From GCA-2725625 sp964574215 (lineage in GTDB: Bacteria > Pseudomonadota > Alphaproteobacteria > Rhodospirillales > UBA2165), in assembly GCA_964574215.1 (NCBI GenBank), contig CAZNLR010000014.1, forward strand, positions 1-64,000: a stretch of DNA of 64,000 nucleotides. The letters run 5' to 3'. Positions 54,465-63,590 of this stretch are shown here, piece after piece. Made by a program: the position numbers and the translations under genes. Numbering within the stretch: position 1 is the first letter of the stretch; the number at the start of each line of letters is the position of its first letter. The notes below the pieces were generated by a model, which was given only the letters and a program-made list of their open reading frames with translations, ran no database searches and was not told the DNA's origin.

Positions 54465-55205
54465 TCAGAACATATGTTGGCCACCGGTTACCCAGACTTC
54501 GGTTCCGGTAACGTATTCTGAATCCTCCGAACATAGATAGTATATCGTGCGGGCGACATCCTGCGGCGTACCCATGCGGTTGAGCGGAATGCGCGGGATC
54601 AGCATTTCGTATTCCGGCTGGATCATGGTCGTTGAAATCTCACCCGGCGAAACGGCGTTTACCCTAACATCGAGAGCTGCGAACTCGTTGGCCATTTCCC
54701 GCGTCAGACCCGACAGCGCCGCCTTGGAACAAGAATAGGCGGACCCGGCAAAGGGATGGATCATATGACCGGCAATGGAAGTGACGTTGACGATTCCCCC
54801 TCTGCCCTTATGAAGTGCCGCCGCGAATCCTCGGCCTAGCTTCAAAGGCGCGAAAAAATTGAGTTCGAAGGTCTCCTTCCAGGCATCGATATCGCCGTTG
54901 AGACAACCCAGGCGCTCCTTGTTCGGCGATTTCGGTGACATGCCGGCGTTGTTGACCAAGGCCTGCAAGGGTTCTCCATCCAGTTCCTGGTTCGCCTGCT
55001 CGATAAAATTGGCCACGCTGTCGGCGTCACCAAGGTCGGTGGCAATATGGCGAGTCCAGTTTTTGTCGCGCTTGCATTCTGGCGGCGTGTCTTCGCGGGA
55101 GCAGGTGATGATCCGCCATCCACGTTCCAAAAAAAGCACCGCGGTCGCATGACCGATCCCCCGGCTGGCCCCCGTTATGACGGCGGTATTTCTCCCCTTC
55201 TCCAT
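54465..55205 (-). CDS. Short-chain dehydrogenase/reductase
   Basis: A 246-residue SDR with the cofactor motif ITGASRGIGHATAVLF (residues about 11-26), NNAGMSPKSPN, catalytic Ser in NVTSIAGH, Y-x3-K in SAYSCSKAALSG and the final VTGTEVWVTGGQHMF. The arginine-bearing SRED segment suggests NADP. Substrate is unknown. It is convergent with the putative winged-helix gene and divergent from the SRAP gene. Confidence 0.88.
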   Translation of the reverse strand: MEKGRNTAVITGASRGIGHATAVLFLERGWRIITCSREDTPPECKRDKNWTRHIATDLGDADSVANFIEQANQELDGEPLQALVNNAGMSPKSPNKERLGCLNGDIDAWKETFELNFFAPLKLGRGFAAALHKGRGGIVNVTSIAGHMIHPFAGSAYSCSKAALSGLTREMANEFAALDVRVNAVSPGEISTTMIQPEYEMLIPRIPLNRMGTPQDVARTIYYLCSEDSEYVTGTEVWVTGGQHMF

Positions 55206-55290
55206 AAGCTAGCTTTAGGCCAAAATAGCCCTTAATACCAGAGGGGATTAACGGGCTATAATTGAACAGGTGAAATCGGAAAGTTTTTAA

Positions 55291-55878
55291 ATGTGCTCTC
55301 GCTATGAAATGAACGGAACCTACGAGGATGTTGAACTGCGCTTCGACATTACCGGCGGCGACACATTCCATCCAATGGCCGAAATTCGCCCGACCAACCG
55401 AGTGCCGGTTATCGACAATCAGAGAAACCTGTTGGATCTCTGCTGGGGATTGGAAAATTCATGGGACAACAAGCCTTTGATCAATGCGCGCGCGGAAACC
55501 TTGGCGGAAAAGAAAACCTTCGCACCCTTGCTGGAAGACAGATGCCTGATACCGGCCACCGCTTATTTTGAATGGCGCCGGGACGAAAAAGTAAAAATCA
55601 AAACCCGTATATTTCCCGTGGATGGCGGGCTGTTATTTTTTGCGGGACTAAGAAGCGGGGACCGTTTCACCATTATCACCTGCGAGCCCTGGCCCGCCAT
55701 TGCCCACATCCACAACCGAATGCCGGTGATCCTCAATCCAGCGTATGAGAAAGACTGGCTGGCCAAGGAAAAAAAATTTCGGGACGTCGCGAAGTTATTG
55801 GAACCCGGGCGCGACGACAACTTGACCTTTGAAGAAGTCGGGCCGCCGCCTTCCCGGCAACGTGATCTGTTTAGCTAA
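55291..55878 (+). CDS. SOS-response-associated peptidase-like protein (SRAP; YedK/HMCES family)
   Basis: A 195-residue SRAP protein. The N-terminal MCSRYE gives Cys2, the residue that in HMCES/YedK makes a covalent thiazolidine link with abasic sites in single-stranded DNA. Also present are NARAETLAEKKTF (Asn and Arg for DNA binding), PATAYFEWRRD (Glu) and HNRMPVIL (His), the other catalytic residues. It protects abasic sites during replication. It stands alone, with its stop six bases from the convergent Usp gene. Confidence 0.92.
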   Translation: MCSRYEMNGTYEDVELRFDITGGDTFHPMAEIRPTNRVPVIDNQRNLLDLCWGLENSWDNKPLINARAETLAEKKTFAPLLEDRCLIPATAYFEWRRDEKVKIKTRIFPVDGGLLFFAGLRSGDRFTIITCEPWPAIAHIHNRMPVILNPAYEKDWLAKEKKFRDVAKLLEPGRDDNLTFEEVGPPPSRQRDLFS

Positions 55879-55884
55879 ATCTCC

Positions 55885-56754
55885 CTAATGCGCCATCAGC
55901 ACCGGTATTTTTGTCTCGGCGATAACGTGGCGGGTGACACCGCCGAGGATGATCTGGATCAGCCGGCTATGGGTATAGGCGCCCATTACCAAAAGATCGG
56001 CGTTTTCCTGCTGGCATTCGGTTACCACCGCCTCTCCCACGGTCCGGGCCGAGGGTGATATGCCTTTCACCTCCGCCTGAACGCCATGCCAAGAGAGGTG
56101 GGTCGCAAGTTCCGCACCGGTTACCCGGCTGCGCGCTTTCTCCGTTTCCACCGAAACAACGACAACTCTTTCGGCAAGCCTGAGCAGCGGCAAGGCGCCT
56201 TCGACCGCGCGGGCCGCCTCGGCTGTTCCGTTCCATGAAATGATTATGGTCTTACCGATCTGGCCGGGAAGACTGGGTGGCACCAGGAGAACCGGTTTTC
56301 CGGTTTCAAATATGGCCGCATGAAGTGTCATCAAGGAAGGTCTTTCCGCCTCGCCTAAAGGCTGCGCAATGACGATCAAATCGGACACCCGGCCGAAATT
56401 TGCCACCAGTTCATCCTCGCGGCCAACTTCCTGCCGCCATGACACGGTGACGCCGTCTTCGCCCGTCGGCGATTGAGATACGGAGACCTGATTGTTTTGG
56501 CAGAAAGATTCGTAGCAAGTGTGTGCCGATTGGGCACGGTCGCTGGCGTCACGGTCGGCCAGATCGATCATTTCCTCGATCATGGCGCCCGACATACCTT
56601 CCCCTAACAAGGGAACAGCCTCCTTGGTATCGGCCTGCACATGCATGACGTTGAGATGAGCTCCCATCCGTTGGGCGACCTGGTCGGCACAAGTCAAAGC
56701 GACGCCGCAACTCTCACTGCCGTCCAAAGGAACTAGGATCGATTTATAGGGCAT
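55885..56754 (-). CDS. Tandem universal stress protein
   Basis: A 289-residue two-domain Usp. Domain 1 starts with YKSILVPLDGSESCGVAL and domain 2 with KTIIISWNGTAEAARAV, ending with MGAYTHSRLIQIILGGVTRHVI and a final PVLMAH identical in pattern to the protein at 45002. I chose ATG 56754 because AGGAGG precedes it at eight bases; an upstream start at 56775 has none. Likely a stress-response nucleotide-binding protein. Confidence 0.9.
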   Translation of the reverse strand: MPYKSILVPLDGSESCGVALTCADQVAQRMGAHLNVMHVQADTKEAVPLLGEGMSGAMIEEMIDLADRDASDRAQSAHTCYESFCQNNQVSVSQSPTGEDGVTVSWRQEVGREDELVANFGRVSDLIVIAQPLGEAERPSLMTLHAAIFETGKPVLLVPPSLPGQIGKTIIISWNGTAEAARAVEGALPLLRLAERVVVVSVETEKARSRVTGAELATHLSWHGVQAEVKGISPSARTVGEAVVTECQQENADLLVMGAYTHSRLIQIILGGVTRHVIAETKIPVLMAH

Positions 56755-56865
56755 CTGCCTATCCTCCTGATTCAAATGCGACTTTCAGTATAGTATAGGT
56801 AAATTCGAGACCGAACCGAAATCTGCACTTATATCGATCCGTTCAACCCCTAGCCTTAATAATTG

Positions 56866-57843
56866 CTAATCCTGGACTTCGTCCCGCCGTTCGTCCACCC
56901 CTTCCGGGTCCTGGTGAACCAGCACCTCGGCATCCGGATAAGCGCCTTCCACCAACGCCATGACGTCTTCGGCAATGTCATGGGCTTCGATCAAGGTGCT
57001 TTCCCGGGGCATCTCGATATGCAGTTGAATAAATAAATTCGATCCGGCCGACCGCGTGCGCATGTCGTGGACATCCAGAACCTTGGGATGGCTCATCGCA
57101 ATTTCCTTTATTCGAAGGCGCTCTTCTACGGGCAGTTCCTTATCCATCAGAACATCAAGGGACTGCTTGGCGATATCGAAGGCGCCGTACGACATGTAGG
57201 CGACGATGGCGAGAGCGAACACCGGGTCGACGATGTACCAGCCAAAATTACTGGCCAGCAGCAACGATACAATAACCGCAATATTGACCAGAAGATCGGC
57301 GCGATAGTGCAACGAATCGGCGCTGATAGCGACGGACTTTGTTTTCCGGACAACGTAAAGTTGGAACCCCACCAAAGCTATTGTCAACGCGATCGAGACC
57401 ACCATGATGGCAATGCCAACCTCGGTGTTTACAATTGCTTGAGGATTTACAAACCGGTCTATTGCCTCCAGCAGCAGGAACATACCGGAACCGGCGATAA
57501 AGGCCGCCTGGGCCAGTCCCGCCAGGGATTCCGCCTTACCGTGACCGAACCGGTGTTCCCGGTCCGCCGGCTGCAAGGCATGCCGGACGGCAAGCAGATT
57601 TATGATCGATGCGCCGACATCCAGTATGGAATCGACGAGAGAAGACAAAATGCTGACCGAACCGGTCGACAGCCAGCCGCCCAGCTTGCCGACGATGAGG
57701 ACCGAGGCGACCGATACGGAGGCGTAGGTCGCCGCTTTCATCAGGCCGCTATGGGAGGATTCCCTGGAAACCGGGCTCAATTTTTTTTCACCCGAATTAT
57801 CATTGGATTCGCCGGTAGCAGCCTCTGTATCGTTATCGTTCAT
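56866..57843 (-). CDS. Cation diffusion facilitator (FieF/CDF) transporter
   Basis: A 325-residue CDF antiporter. A polar N-terminus of about 30 residues precedes six transmembrane helices. Metal-site residues are in SLVDSILDVGAS (helix 2) and SADSLHYRADLLVN (helix 5), with the HRFGHGKAESLAGL loop between. The C-terminal domain (VLDVHDMRTRSAGSNLFIQLHIEMP) is the cytoplasmic metallochaperone-like fold. It exports Zn, Fe or a similar divalent cation. It lies 22 bases downstream of pdxH on the same strand. Confidence 0.92.
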   Translation of the reverse strand: MNDNDTEAATGESNDNSGEKKLSPVSRESSHSGLMKAATYASVSVASVLIVGKLGGWLSTGSVSILSSLVDSILDVGASIINLLAVRHALQPADREHRFGHGKAESLAGLAQAAFIAGSGMFLLLEAIDRFVNPQAIVNTEVGIAIMVVSIALTIALVGFQLYVVRKTKSVAISADSLHYRADLLVNIAVIVSLLLASNFGWYIVDPVFALAIVAYMSYGAFDIAKQSLDVLMDKELPVEERLRIKEIAMSHPKVLDVHDMRTRSAGSNLFIQLHIEMPRESTLIEAHDIAEDVMALVEGAYPDAEVLVHQDPEGVDERRDEVQD

Positions 57844-57865
57844 CGCGTAATTTTTATCCGGAGTC

Positions 57866-58489
57866 TTAAGGAAAAAGTCTTTGAATATCCCATTCGGCTG
57901 CCTCGGCGGCGCCGTCCGCCTTCACTGGTCGAGTATATACAATTCTATCATGCAGGCGAAAACGTCTTTCCGCCCAAAATTCAATCCGCTCGGGTGTAAC
58001 CCGATAGCCTTCCCAGTGCTCGGGACGCGGCACCTTTCCGACGTGAAATTTCGCCGTAAACTGCGCCACTCTTTTCTCCAGTTCGAAACGCCCTTTCATG
58101 GGACGGGATTGTCTCGACGCCCATGCACCGATCTGACTGCCTCGGGCGCGGCTGTCGAAATAGGCGTCCGATTCTTCGATCGATATTTTTTCCACCGGCC
58201 CATCAATACCGACTTCCCGGCCCAGGGATTTCCAATAAAAACATAACGAAGCAAAGGAGTTTTCAGCCATTTCCAGCCCCTTGCGGCTTTCCGAGTTGGT
58301 ATAGAAAACAAACCCCCGATCATCGATTCCTTTCAACAGAACCATACGTACGCAGGGCCGCCCTTTTTCGTCCGCCGTCGCCAATGCCATGGCGTTGGGA
58401 TTTACGGGCTCGGTTTCCTCCGCTTCAGCAAGCCACTGTTTGAACAATCCGATTGGATTTTTATCTTCAAACGTTATTTTTTCGTTCAT
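57866..58489 (-). CDS. pdxH: Pyridoxamine/pyridoxine 5'-phosphate oxidase
   Basis: A 207-residue FMN enzyme that makes pyridoxal 5'-phosphate. It has NAMALATADEKGRPCVRMVLLKG, GFVFYTNSESRKGLEM, RQSRPMKGR and the closing WEGYRVTPERIEFWAERRFRLHDR, all typical of PdxH, and the usual length. It supplies cofactor for hemA and the aminotransferase at 47493. It is upstream of the CDF gene on the same strand and divergent from the lipoprotein gene. Confidence 0.95.
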   Translation of the reverse strand: MNEKITFEDKNPIGLFKQWLAEAEETEPVNPNAMALATADEKGRPCVRMVLLKGIDDRGFVFYTNSESRKGLEMAENSFASLCFYWKSLGREVGIDGPVEKISIEESDAYFDSRARGSQIGAWASRQSRPMKGRFELEKRVAQFTAKFHVGKVPRPEHWEGYRVTPERIEFWAERRFRLHDRIVYTRPVKADGAAEAAEWDIQRLFP

Positions 58490-58552
58490 CGTTTTCAGCT
58501 AGTCTGAAGCTTCTCTCGTCGTTGCAAAAAGCGGTTAAAATTCTGAGCGATA

Positions 58553-58568
58553 TGTGACGCGCCTCACT
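58553..58568. promoter_or_regulatory. CRP-like half-conserved site
   Basis: TGTGA-CGCGCC-TCACT differs from the CRP consensus TGTGA-N6-TCACA in one base. It lies in the divergent spacer between pdxH and the lipoprotein gene, about 120 bp before the latter. A single match of this kind can arise by chance. Confidence 0.25.
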
Positions 58569-58673
58569 GTCGCCACAGTTTTATTCCGTTATATTGCAAC
58601 AATCAAACACGGTGCTAAATATAGATTAGAGCGAATTTTTTTAGGCTGATTTAAAACATTAGGAATGAGAAAA

Positions 58674-59150
58674 ATGAAAGCTCCGAAACTCATAATGGTT
58701 CTGGCCTTGGCAGGAATGGTGTCGGCCTGTGTTACCGATCAGAATAACCAGAAACAGACGATCGGCACTCTCCTGGGTGCTGGATTGGGCGCTCTGGCCG
58801 GATCGCAGGTCGGCGGCGGCAAAGGTAAGCTGGTGGCGGTCGCAGTCGGCGCGCTCGGCGGCGCTTTTCTCGGCAGTGAGTTGGGCAAATCCCTCGACGA
58901 AGTGGATCGCCAAAAAGCGAATCAAACGCAGCAAACCGCCATGGAATCGAATAAAGACGGCGTCGCTTCCGCGTGGAGCAATCCCAACACGGGCCATTCG
59001 GGCCAGGTTACGCCGACGCGGACCTATCAGGAAGCCTCGGGTGAATATTGCCGGGAATACGAGCATGAGATCGATGTCGACGGCAAGCGCGAGGTGGTTA
59101 AAGGTACGGCCTGCCGCCAGTCTGATGGCTCGTGGCGGGTTATTAACTAG
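58674..59150 (+). CDS. Glycine-zipper surface-antigen-type lipoprotein
   Basis: A 158-residue lipoprotein. The signal ends in the lipobox VSAC (Cys19 in this numbering). Residues about 30-70 are a glycine-zipper (IGTLLGAGLGALAGSQVGGGKG and VGALGGAFLGSELGK), which spans or packs in membranes. The C-terminal part has YCREYEHEIDVDGKREVVKGTACR, as in the Rickettsia 17-kDa surface antigen family. I chose ATG 58674 because AGGA lies at a workable distance; ATG 58665 is the alternative. Envelope role, precise function unknown. Confidence 0.87.
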   Translation: MKAPKLIMVLALAGMVSACVTDQNNQKQTIGTLLGAGLGALAGSQVGGGKGKLVAVAVGALGGAFLGSELGKSLDEVDRQKANQTQQTAMESNKDGVASAWSNPNTGHSGQVTPTRTYQEASGEYCREYEHEIDVDGKREVVKGTACRQSDGSWRVIN

Positions 59151-59360
59151 CGCGATTTCAAAACTGCCTTAACCATAATAATTGATAGTGCGGCGGATCA
59201 AACGTTGTGTTCGGTCCGCCGTTTCGGCATTTTCTAATCCCTCGCCGGAAAACTTTTTAATATTTTGGTCGATCATCCGGCAACTTTTACCTATTCTCCC
59301 TCTATTCCGGTCATTTGACCGAAACAAAATTTTTTATTGAGTTAATACAAAGAGGACACG

Positions 59361-60191
59361 ATGAACCAATCTGCAGGTCTGATGGCGGGCAAAAAGGGAT
59401 TAATAATGGGCGTCGCCAATGAGCGCTCCATTGCCTGGAATATTGCTAAAGCCGCCCACGGCCAAGGCGCGGAACTCGCCTTTACCTATCAAGGCGATGC
59501 GCTTTTGAAGCGCGTAACACCGCTCGCTGAATCTGTCGGTTCCGATATTGTCCTGCCATGCGACGTAACCGACGACGCCAGCGTCGACGCCGTTTTTGCG
59601 GAAATTCAAAACAAATGGGGTAAATTGGATTTCGTCCTTCATGCCATCGCCTATTCCGATAAGGACGAGTTGAAGGGCAAATACGTCGATACATCGGCTG
59701 AAAATTTTACGCAGACCATGCAGATTTCCTGCTATTCCTTCACCGCCATCTGCCAGCGCGCGCAAGCCATGATGCCGGACGGCGGATCGCTTCTGACTCT
59801 GACCTATGCCGGATCGGAAAGAGTGATGCCTCATTACAACGTCATGGGCGTCGCCAAGGCCGCCCTCGAAGCCAGTGTCCGATATTTGGCGGAGGATTTG
59901 GGCGGGCAGAATATCCGCGTCAACTCCCTGTCCGCCGGTCCCATGAAAACCCTGGCCGCTTCGGGTATCGGCGACTTCCGCTATATTCTTAAATGGAACG
60001 AGTACAATTCACCGCTCCGGCGCAATGTGTCCGGAGAAGATGTGGGAGGCGCCGGCATGTACCTGCTGAGCGATCTGTCGGGAGGCGTCACCGGCGAAAC
60101 CCATCATGTGGATTGCGGCTACAATATCGTCGGTATGAAGGCCGTCGATGCACCGGACATCACGGTCAACAAAAATGATGATGCCGCGTAA
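59361..60191 (+). CDS. fabI: Enoyl-ACP reductase [NADH], FabI
   Basis: A 276-residue SDR of the FabI type, the last step of each fatty-acid elongation round. It has GLIMGVANERSIAWNIA as the NAD-binding loop (family version of GxxxGxG), LDFVLHAIAYSDK, the Y-x6-K pair in YNVMGVAKAALEAS and the closing GVTGETHHVDCGYNI. GAGGACACG precedes ATG. It is followed after 29 bases by aroC, an order common in Alphaproteobacteria. Confidence 0.95.
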   Translation: MNQSAGLMAGKKGLIMGVANERSIAWNIAKAAHGQGAELAFTYQGDALLKRVTPLAESVGSDIVLPCDVTDDASVDAVFAEIQNKWGKLDFVLHAIAYSDKDELKGKYVDTSAENFTQTMQISCYSFTAICQRAQAMMPDGGSLLTLTYAGSERVMPHYNVMGVAKAALEASVRYLAEDLGGQNIRVNSLSAGPMKTLAASGIGDFRYILKWNEYNSPLRRNVSGEDVGGAGMYLLSDLSGGVTGETHHVDCGYNIVGMKAVDAPDITVNKNDDAA

Positions 60192-60220
60192 ATCCCGGTC
60201 ACCAAAAGAATTGCTTCGCT

Positions 60221-61291
60221 ATGTCGGGAAATAGCTTCGGACATCTTTTCCGTTTCACCACCTTCGGCGAAAGTCATGGGCCGGCCATCGGTTGTGTCAT
60301 CGACGGCACCCCTCCCAATATTCCCTTGAACGAGGATGACATCCAAGTGTGGCTCGACAAGCGCCGGCCCGGCCAGTCCCGCTTCACCACCCAGCGCCAG
60401 GAAGCCGACCAGGTCCGCATACTCTCCGGCGTCTTCGACGGTAAAACCACTGGCACGCCCATCGGCCTGGTAATCGAAAACACCGATCAGCGCTCCAAGG
60501 ATTACGAAGACATCAAGAACAAATACCGGCCGGGCCACGCCGACTACACCTACCATATGAAATACAGCAACCGGGATTATCGCGGCAGCGGACGGGCCAG
60601 CGCCCGGGAAACCGCCTGCCGCGTCGCCGCCGGCGCCGTCGCCCGTAAAATTTTGGGCGACAGCATCGCTGTTAAAGGCGCCCTGGTGCAGATGGGTCCG
60701 CATAAGATCAACCGGGACGACTGGGATTGGAATGAGATCGACAACAACCCCTTCTGGTGCCCGGACGCGGACGCAGCCAAAACCTGGGAAACCTTTTTGG
60801 ATCAGGTGAGAAAAGCGGGCTCTTCGATCGGCGCGGTGGTGGAAATCGTCGCCCGGGGAGTCCCGGTCGGCTTGGGTAACCCGGTATACGACAAACTGGA
60901 CGCCGATATCGCCAAAGGACTGATGAGCATCAATGCCGCCAAGGGTGTTGAGATCGGCGCCGGCTTTGGCGCGGCGGAGCTGAGCGGCGAGGAAAACGCC
61001 GATGAAATGCGGCTGGAAGACGGTCGTCCCGTCTTCACCTCGAACAATGCCGGCGGCATTCTGGGCGGTATCAGCTCGGGCCAGGATATCGTCGCCCGCT
61101 TTTCTCTTAAACCCACCAGTTCCATCGCCACGCCGCGAAAAACCATTACCACCGGCGGCGAGGAAACCGAAGTCTCCGTTAAAGGCCGCCACGATCCCTG
61201 CGTCGGCATCCGAGGCGTCCCCGTCGGCGAAGCCATGGTCGCCTGCACCCTCGCCGACCATCTCTTGCGGCATCGGGGGCAGTGCGGGTAG
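60221..61291 (+). CDS. aroC: Chorismate synthase
   Basis: A 356-residue FMN-dependent enzyme that converts EPSP to chorismate, the last step of the shared aromatic pathway. Family signatures are GESHGPAIGCVIDGTPP (residues about 16-32), RGSGRASARETACRVAAGA, and the late GGISSGQDIVARFSLKPTSSI. Full length. No clear ribosome site is seen, so translation may depend on fabI. Confidence 0.95.
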   Translation: MSGNSFGHLFRFTTFGESHGPAIGCVIDGTPPNIPLNEDDIQVWLDKRRPGQSRFTTQRQEADQVRILSGVFDGKTTGTPIGLVIENTDQRSKDYEDIKNKYRPGHADYTYHMKYSNRDYRGSGRASARETACRVAAGAVARKILGDSIAVKGALVQMGPHKINRDDWDWNEIDNNPFWCPDADAAKTWETFLDQVRKAGSSIGAVVEIVARGVPVGLGNPVYDKLDADIAKGLMSINAAKGVEIGAGFGAAELSGEENADEMRLEDGRPVFTSNNAGGILGGISSGQDIVARFSLKPTSSIATPRKTITTGGEETEVSVKGRHDPCVGIRGVPVGEAMVACTLADHLLRHRGQCG

Positions 61292-61322
61292 GTGGTAAAT
61301 GGCGCCTAGCCAAATCTGGCTC

Positions 61323-61347
61323 AAAAAAAATACGCCCTCACGGCGCA
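61323..61347 (-). terminator. Intrinsic terminator on the minus strand
   Basis: On the minus strand TGCGCC and GGCGTA pair (one G-U) around a 5-base loop, followed by eight T (61330-61323). A second perfect hairpin, ACAATTC-ACA-GAATTGT, lies directly before it at 61347-61363. It sits just after the small membrane peptide gene at 61406-61489 and is pointed the right way for it. Confidence 0.8.
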
Positions 61348-61405
61348 CAATTCACAGAATTGTATCAATCAAAGCGACCAAAGCAATTTGGCTATGATCA
61401 CATAG

Positions 61406-61489
61406 TTATTTGTTCGGCCAGCGAAATTTACCGACAAAAAAGGACATAATTATCAGCAAGCCGACAATGGTAATTATGGTTGCATACAT
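61406..61489 (-). CDS. 27-residue single-span membrane peptide (too short for standard calls)
   Basis: A short frame on the minus strand encodes MYATIITIVGLLIIMSFFVG followed by KFRWPNK and a stop. Its single hydrophobic helix has a basic, aromatic C-terminal end that should stay in the cytoplasm. GAGG lies eight bases before ATG and an intrinsic terminator follows after 58 bases, so it has the frame of a real gene. No named family is recognised. The other parts of the 384-base gap 61292-61675 hold no further gene that I can support. Confidence 0.55.
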   Translation of the reverse strand: MYATIITIVGLLIIMSFFVGKFRWPNK

Positions 61490-61675
61490 AGCAGTACCTC
61501 GTTCCGGTCCCAGCCCGGACATTCAGCACTATATGACTTAATTGTGCCAAGCGTATGTCACCAACATTTCAATTTGTTTCTGAACATTTCCAATTTTACT
61601 AAATGCAGAAACACACGAAATCGGCTGCAAAATAAATACTGATTCCTAGACAGTTCTAATAGAATATTACGTTTC

Positions 61676-62533
61676 TCACATTTTCGATTTCAGCCAGCCA
61701 TACATACCTTCTACATTCAGCGGAAGATACGCATCGTAGGCACCCCACTTTTTGTACTTGTCCATGGTAACGCTGGCCTTGATTTGATCCAGAGACTTTC
61801 CGGCAGCGATGGCTTTCATCACCCGAGCACGCAAGGTTTCGATATAGATCCGCGTGTCGGTGGCGTCCTGTTTGGTGCCGTTGACCGAATGACCCGGGGT
61901 CAGGATATCGAAATCCAGGGCTTCAACGGCCTTGATCTGGTTGATCAGGCCATCCACATCGGTGCGTGGGAAATTACGGTAGGGCAACCGCTTCGGTGAA
62001 ACCGCATCGACGACGAAAGCGACATTTTCCGGCCTGACCACCACTGCCGACAAATCATTGCCGTGCCCGGCCCCCAAATAGCTTACTTCAATGGTTTTGC
62101 CGCCGGTGGAAAACTTTAGTTCGTCCTTGAAGGTTTTGGTCGGCGCCGCCGTTTGTCCGGCGCTTATATTTTCAGCGGTATTTTTGTGGGCAATTACCTC
62201 AATCCCTCCGCCCCAGGCCTGACCACCCGAATTGTGATCACCATGGGAATGGGAATAAATCATATGGGTAACCCGTTTGCCCGGAAACCGCTTGCCCAAC
62301 TCCCCTTTCAGCCAGTTGACCGCGTCGGCGTTTATGGGATCGGTCACCACGATACCGTCGCCGGTCACCACAAACATGGCGAAGTGAAAGTTGTTTTGAA
62401 AGCGATAGACATCGCCCTTCACTTTACTAATCGACCGTTTTGCCTGGGCACCGGCATCCGTTCCAACGCTGCCAAGAAATACCGCAATGGCCAGGATCGA
62501 TAGGAATGAGTGAATGATGGTTTTTCTAATCAT
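61676..62533 (-). CDS. Exported metallo-beta-lactamase-fold hydrolase
   Basis: A 285-residue protein with a signal peptide (residues 1-30, ending DAGA). It carries the MBL metal motif YSHSHGDHNSGG (HxHxDH, residues about 95-106), the next His in LGAGHGND, Asp in FVVDAVSPKRLP and a final His in LTPGHS, so both zinc sites look complete. I start at ATG 62533, where the signal peptide starts, with GGGAGA upstream; a 34-codon extension lacks support. Substrate is unknown. Periplasmic by inference. Confidence 0.85.
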   Translation of the reverse strand: MIRKTIIHSFLSILAIAVFLGSVGTDAGAQAKRSISKVKGDVYRFQNNFHFAMFVVTGDGIVVTDPINADAVNWLKGELGKRFPGKRVTHMIYSHSHGDHNSGGQAWGGGIEVIAHKNTAENISAGQTAAPTKTFKDELKFSTGGKTIEVSYLGAGHGNDLSAVVVRPENVAFVVDAVSPKRLPYRNFPRTDVDGLINQIKAVEALDFDILTPGHSVNGTKQDATDTRIYIETLRARVMKAIAAGKSLDQIKASVTMDKYKKWGAYDAYLPLNVEGMYGWLKSKM

Positions 62534-62668
62534 GCGAAGAAATCTCCCGATACTGTTCAACAATAACCAGCTCGAACTGTAAAACGACCTATAGCAGTCG
62601 AGGGGTAACAAATCCGTCATCGGCCACCGATTCACGGCAATGTGAATATAACCGAACCGGCGGTCGGG

Positions 62669-63055
62669 CTAGACGGGCCAATCATGGGTGGCGACATCGA
62701 AGACCACGCCGTTGGGGTCCTTGAATTTCGTTTCGACAAAGACACCGGGATATTCGGGTAGTTTGGTGAAATACTCTCCTCCGGCACGCTTGATCTTCCG
62801 GGAGGTTTCCTCCTCATCTTCAACGATGAAGCCGAAATGATGAAGTCCCGCCCACTCAGCGCCGTTAATTCTCCCGCTTTCACCATCGGGAAATTGCAAT
62901 AGCGTGAGATTCATGACGCCATCCGACAGACAAATCGCATCACCGATCGGCGCTTCCGTCTGAGCGACCCGTTCCAAATCGAATACGCTTTCATAAAATT
63001 GTGCCGCAGTTTCCAAATCGGGTACCTGCATGGCGAGATGGCGAAGTTTGCCCAT
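62669..63055 (-). CDS. VOC-family protein
   Basis: A 128-residue glyoxalase-fold protein, distinct from the one at 28236. It opens with KLRHLAMQVPDLETAAQFYESVF (first metal His), then GLHHFGFIVEDEEE and the closing DPNGVVFDVATHDW; in place of the common terminal Glu there is Asp, so metal binding is less certain. I chose ATG 63055 behind TGGAGA. Function unknown. Confidence 0.85.
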   Translation of the reverse strand: MGKLRHLAMQVPDLETAAQFYESVFDLERVAQTEAPIGDAICLSDGVMNLTLLQFPDGESGRINGAEWAGLHHFGFIVEDEEETSRKIKRAGGEYFTKLPEYPGVFVETKFKDPNGVVFDVATHDWPV

Positions 63056-63134
63056 GATGAGTCTCCAGTATTTCCAAGTTGAATCTCCCGCACCAAATAA
63101 ACCACCTATAAACTGTCGGTGCAGCCCCATTACA

Positions 63135-63551
63135 CTAGTTCTTGGCGCTTTCCAGTTGGTTCAGAAACGGTTTGATATCCAAAAGCGGTGTGCCGTCAAT
63201 GCAGTCCATGGCGCTCACGGTCAGCACATTTCCCTCGACCTTCAGAAGTTCCACTGTGCTTAAAGCGATGGGATTGGGCCGCGTCGGAGATCGCAGGGCG
63301 AAGACGCCGAACTCTTTCCCCTTATCCGACCATTTGGGCACCCGGCGCAGCGCCTCGCGGTCGGCCTGATCAAACCAATAAAGAATCTGGAGCCGGTCTT
63401 TATCTTCGATACCCTTGAGCGCCGGTAGATACGCCTCCTCCAACTCGATCCGCGCTTCTCCGTTTTCGGGCCGCGCCTGCCCGGGGCAGTCCGACGTTGT
63501 TTTATAGCCGGTTCTGATCCTGCCGATAAAATTTATAGTTGCTGAATTCAT
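63135..63551 (-). CDS. trmO: tRNA (N6-threonylcarbamoyladenosine-37-N6)-methyltransferase TrmO
   Basis: A 138-residue protein of the TsaA/YaeB (TrmO) family, which uses S-adenosylmethionine to methylate t6A37 in threonine tRNA. Family pieces are IRTGYKTTSDCPGQ, LQILYWFDQADR, GVFALRSPTRPNPIALSTVEL and the final DCIDGTPLLDIKPF. It is shorter than E. coli TrmO, lacking the C-terminal extension, as in many Alphaproteobacteria. It lies 79 bases upstream of the small VOC gene on the same strand. Confidence 0.88.
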   Translation of the reverse strand: MNSATINFIGRIRTGYKTTSDCPGQARPENGEARIELEEAYLPALKGIEDKDRLQILYWFDQADREALRRVPKWSDKGKEFGVFALRSPTRPNPIALSTVELLKVEGNVLTVSAMDCIDGTPLLDIKPFLNQLESAKN

Positions 63552-63590
63552 TGTGATTATTCTTTCCTAATGTTTTTTCGTGACGGTTAA

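Noticed and set aside
60119..61348. Minus-strand open frame of 409 codons opposite aroC
   Set aside because: aroC is certain by its signatures; the antisense frame has low-complexity Gly/Asp/Ala composition expected of a shadow.
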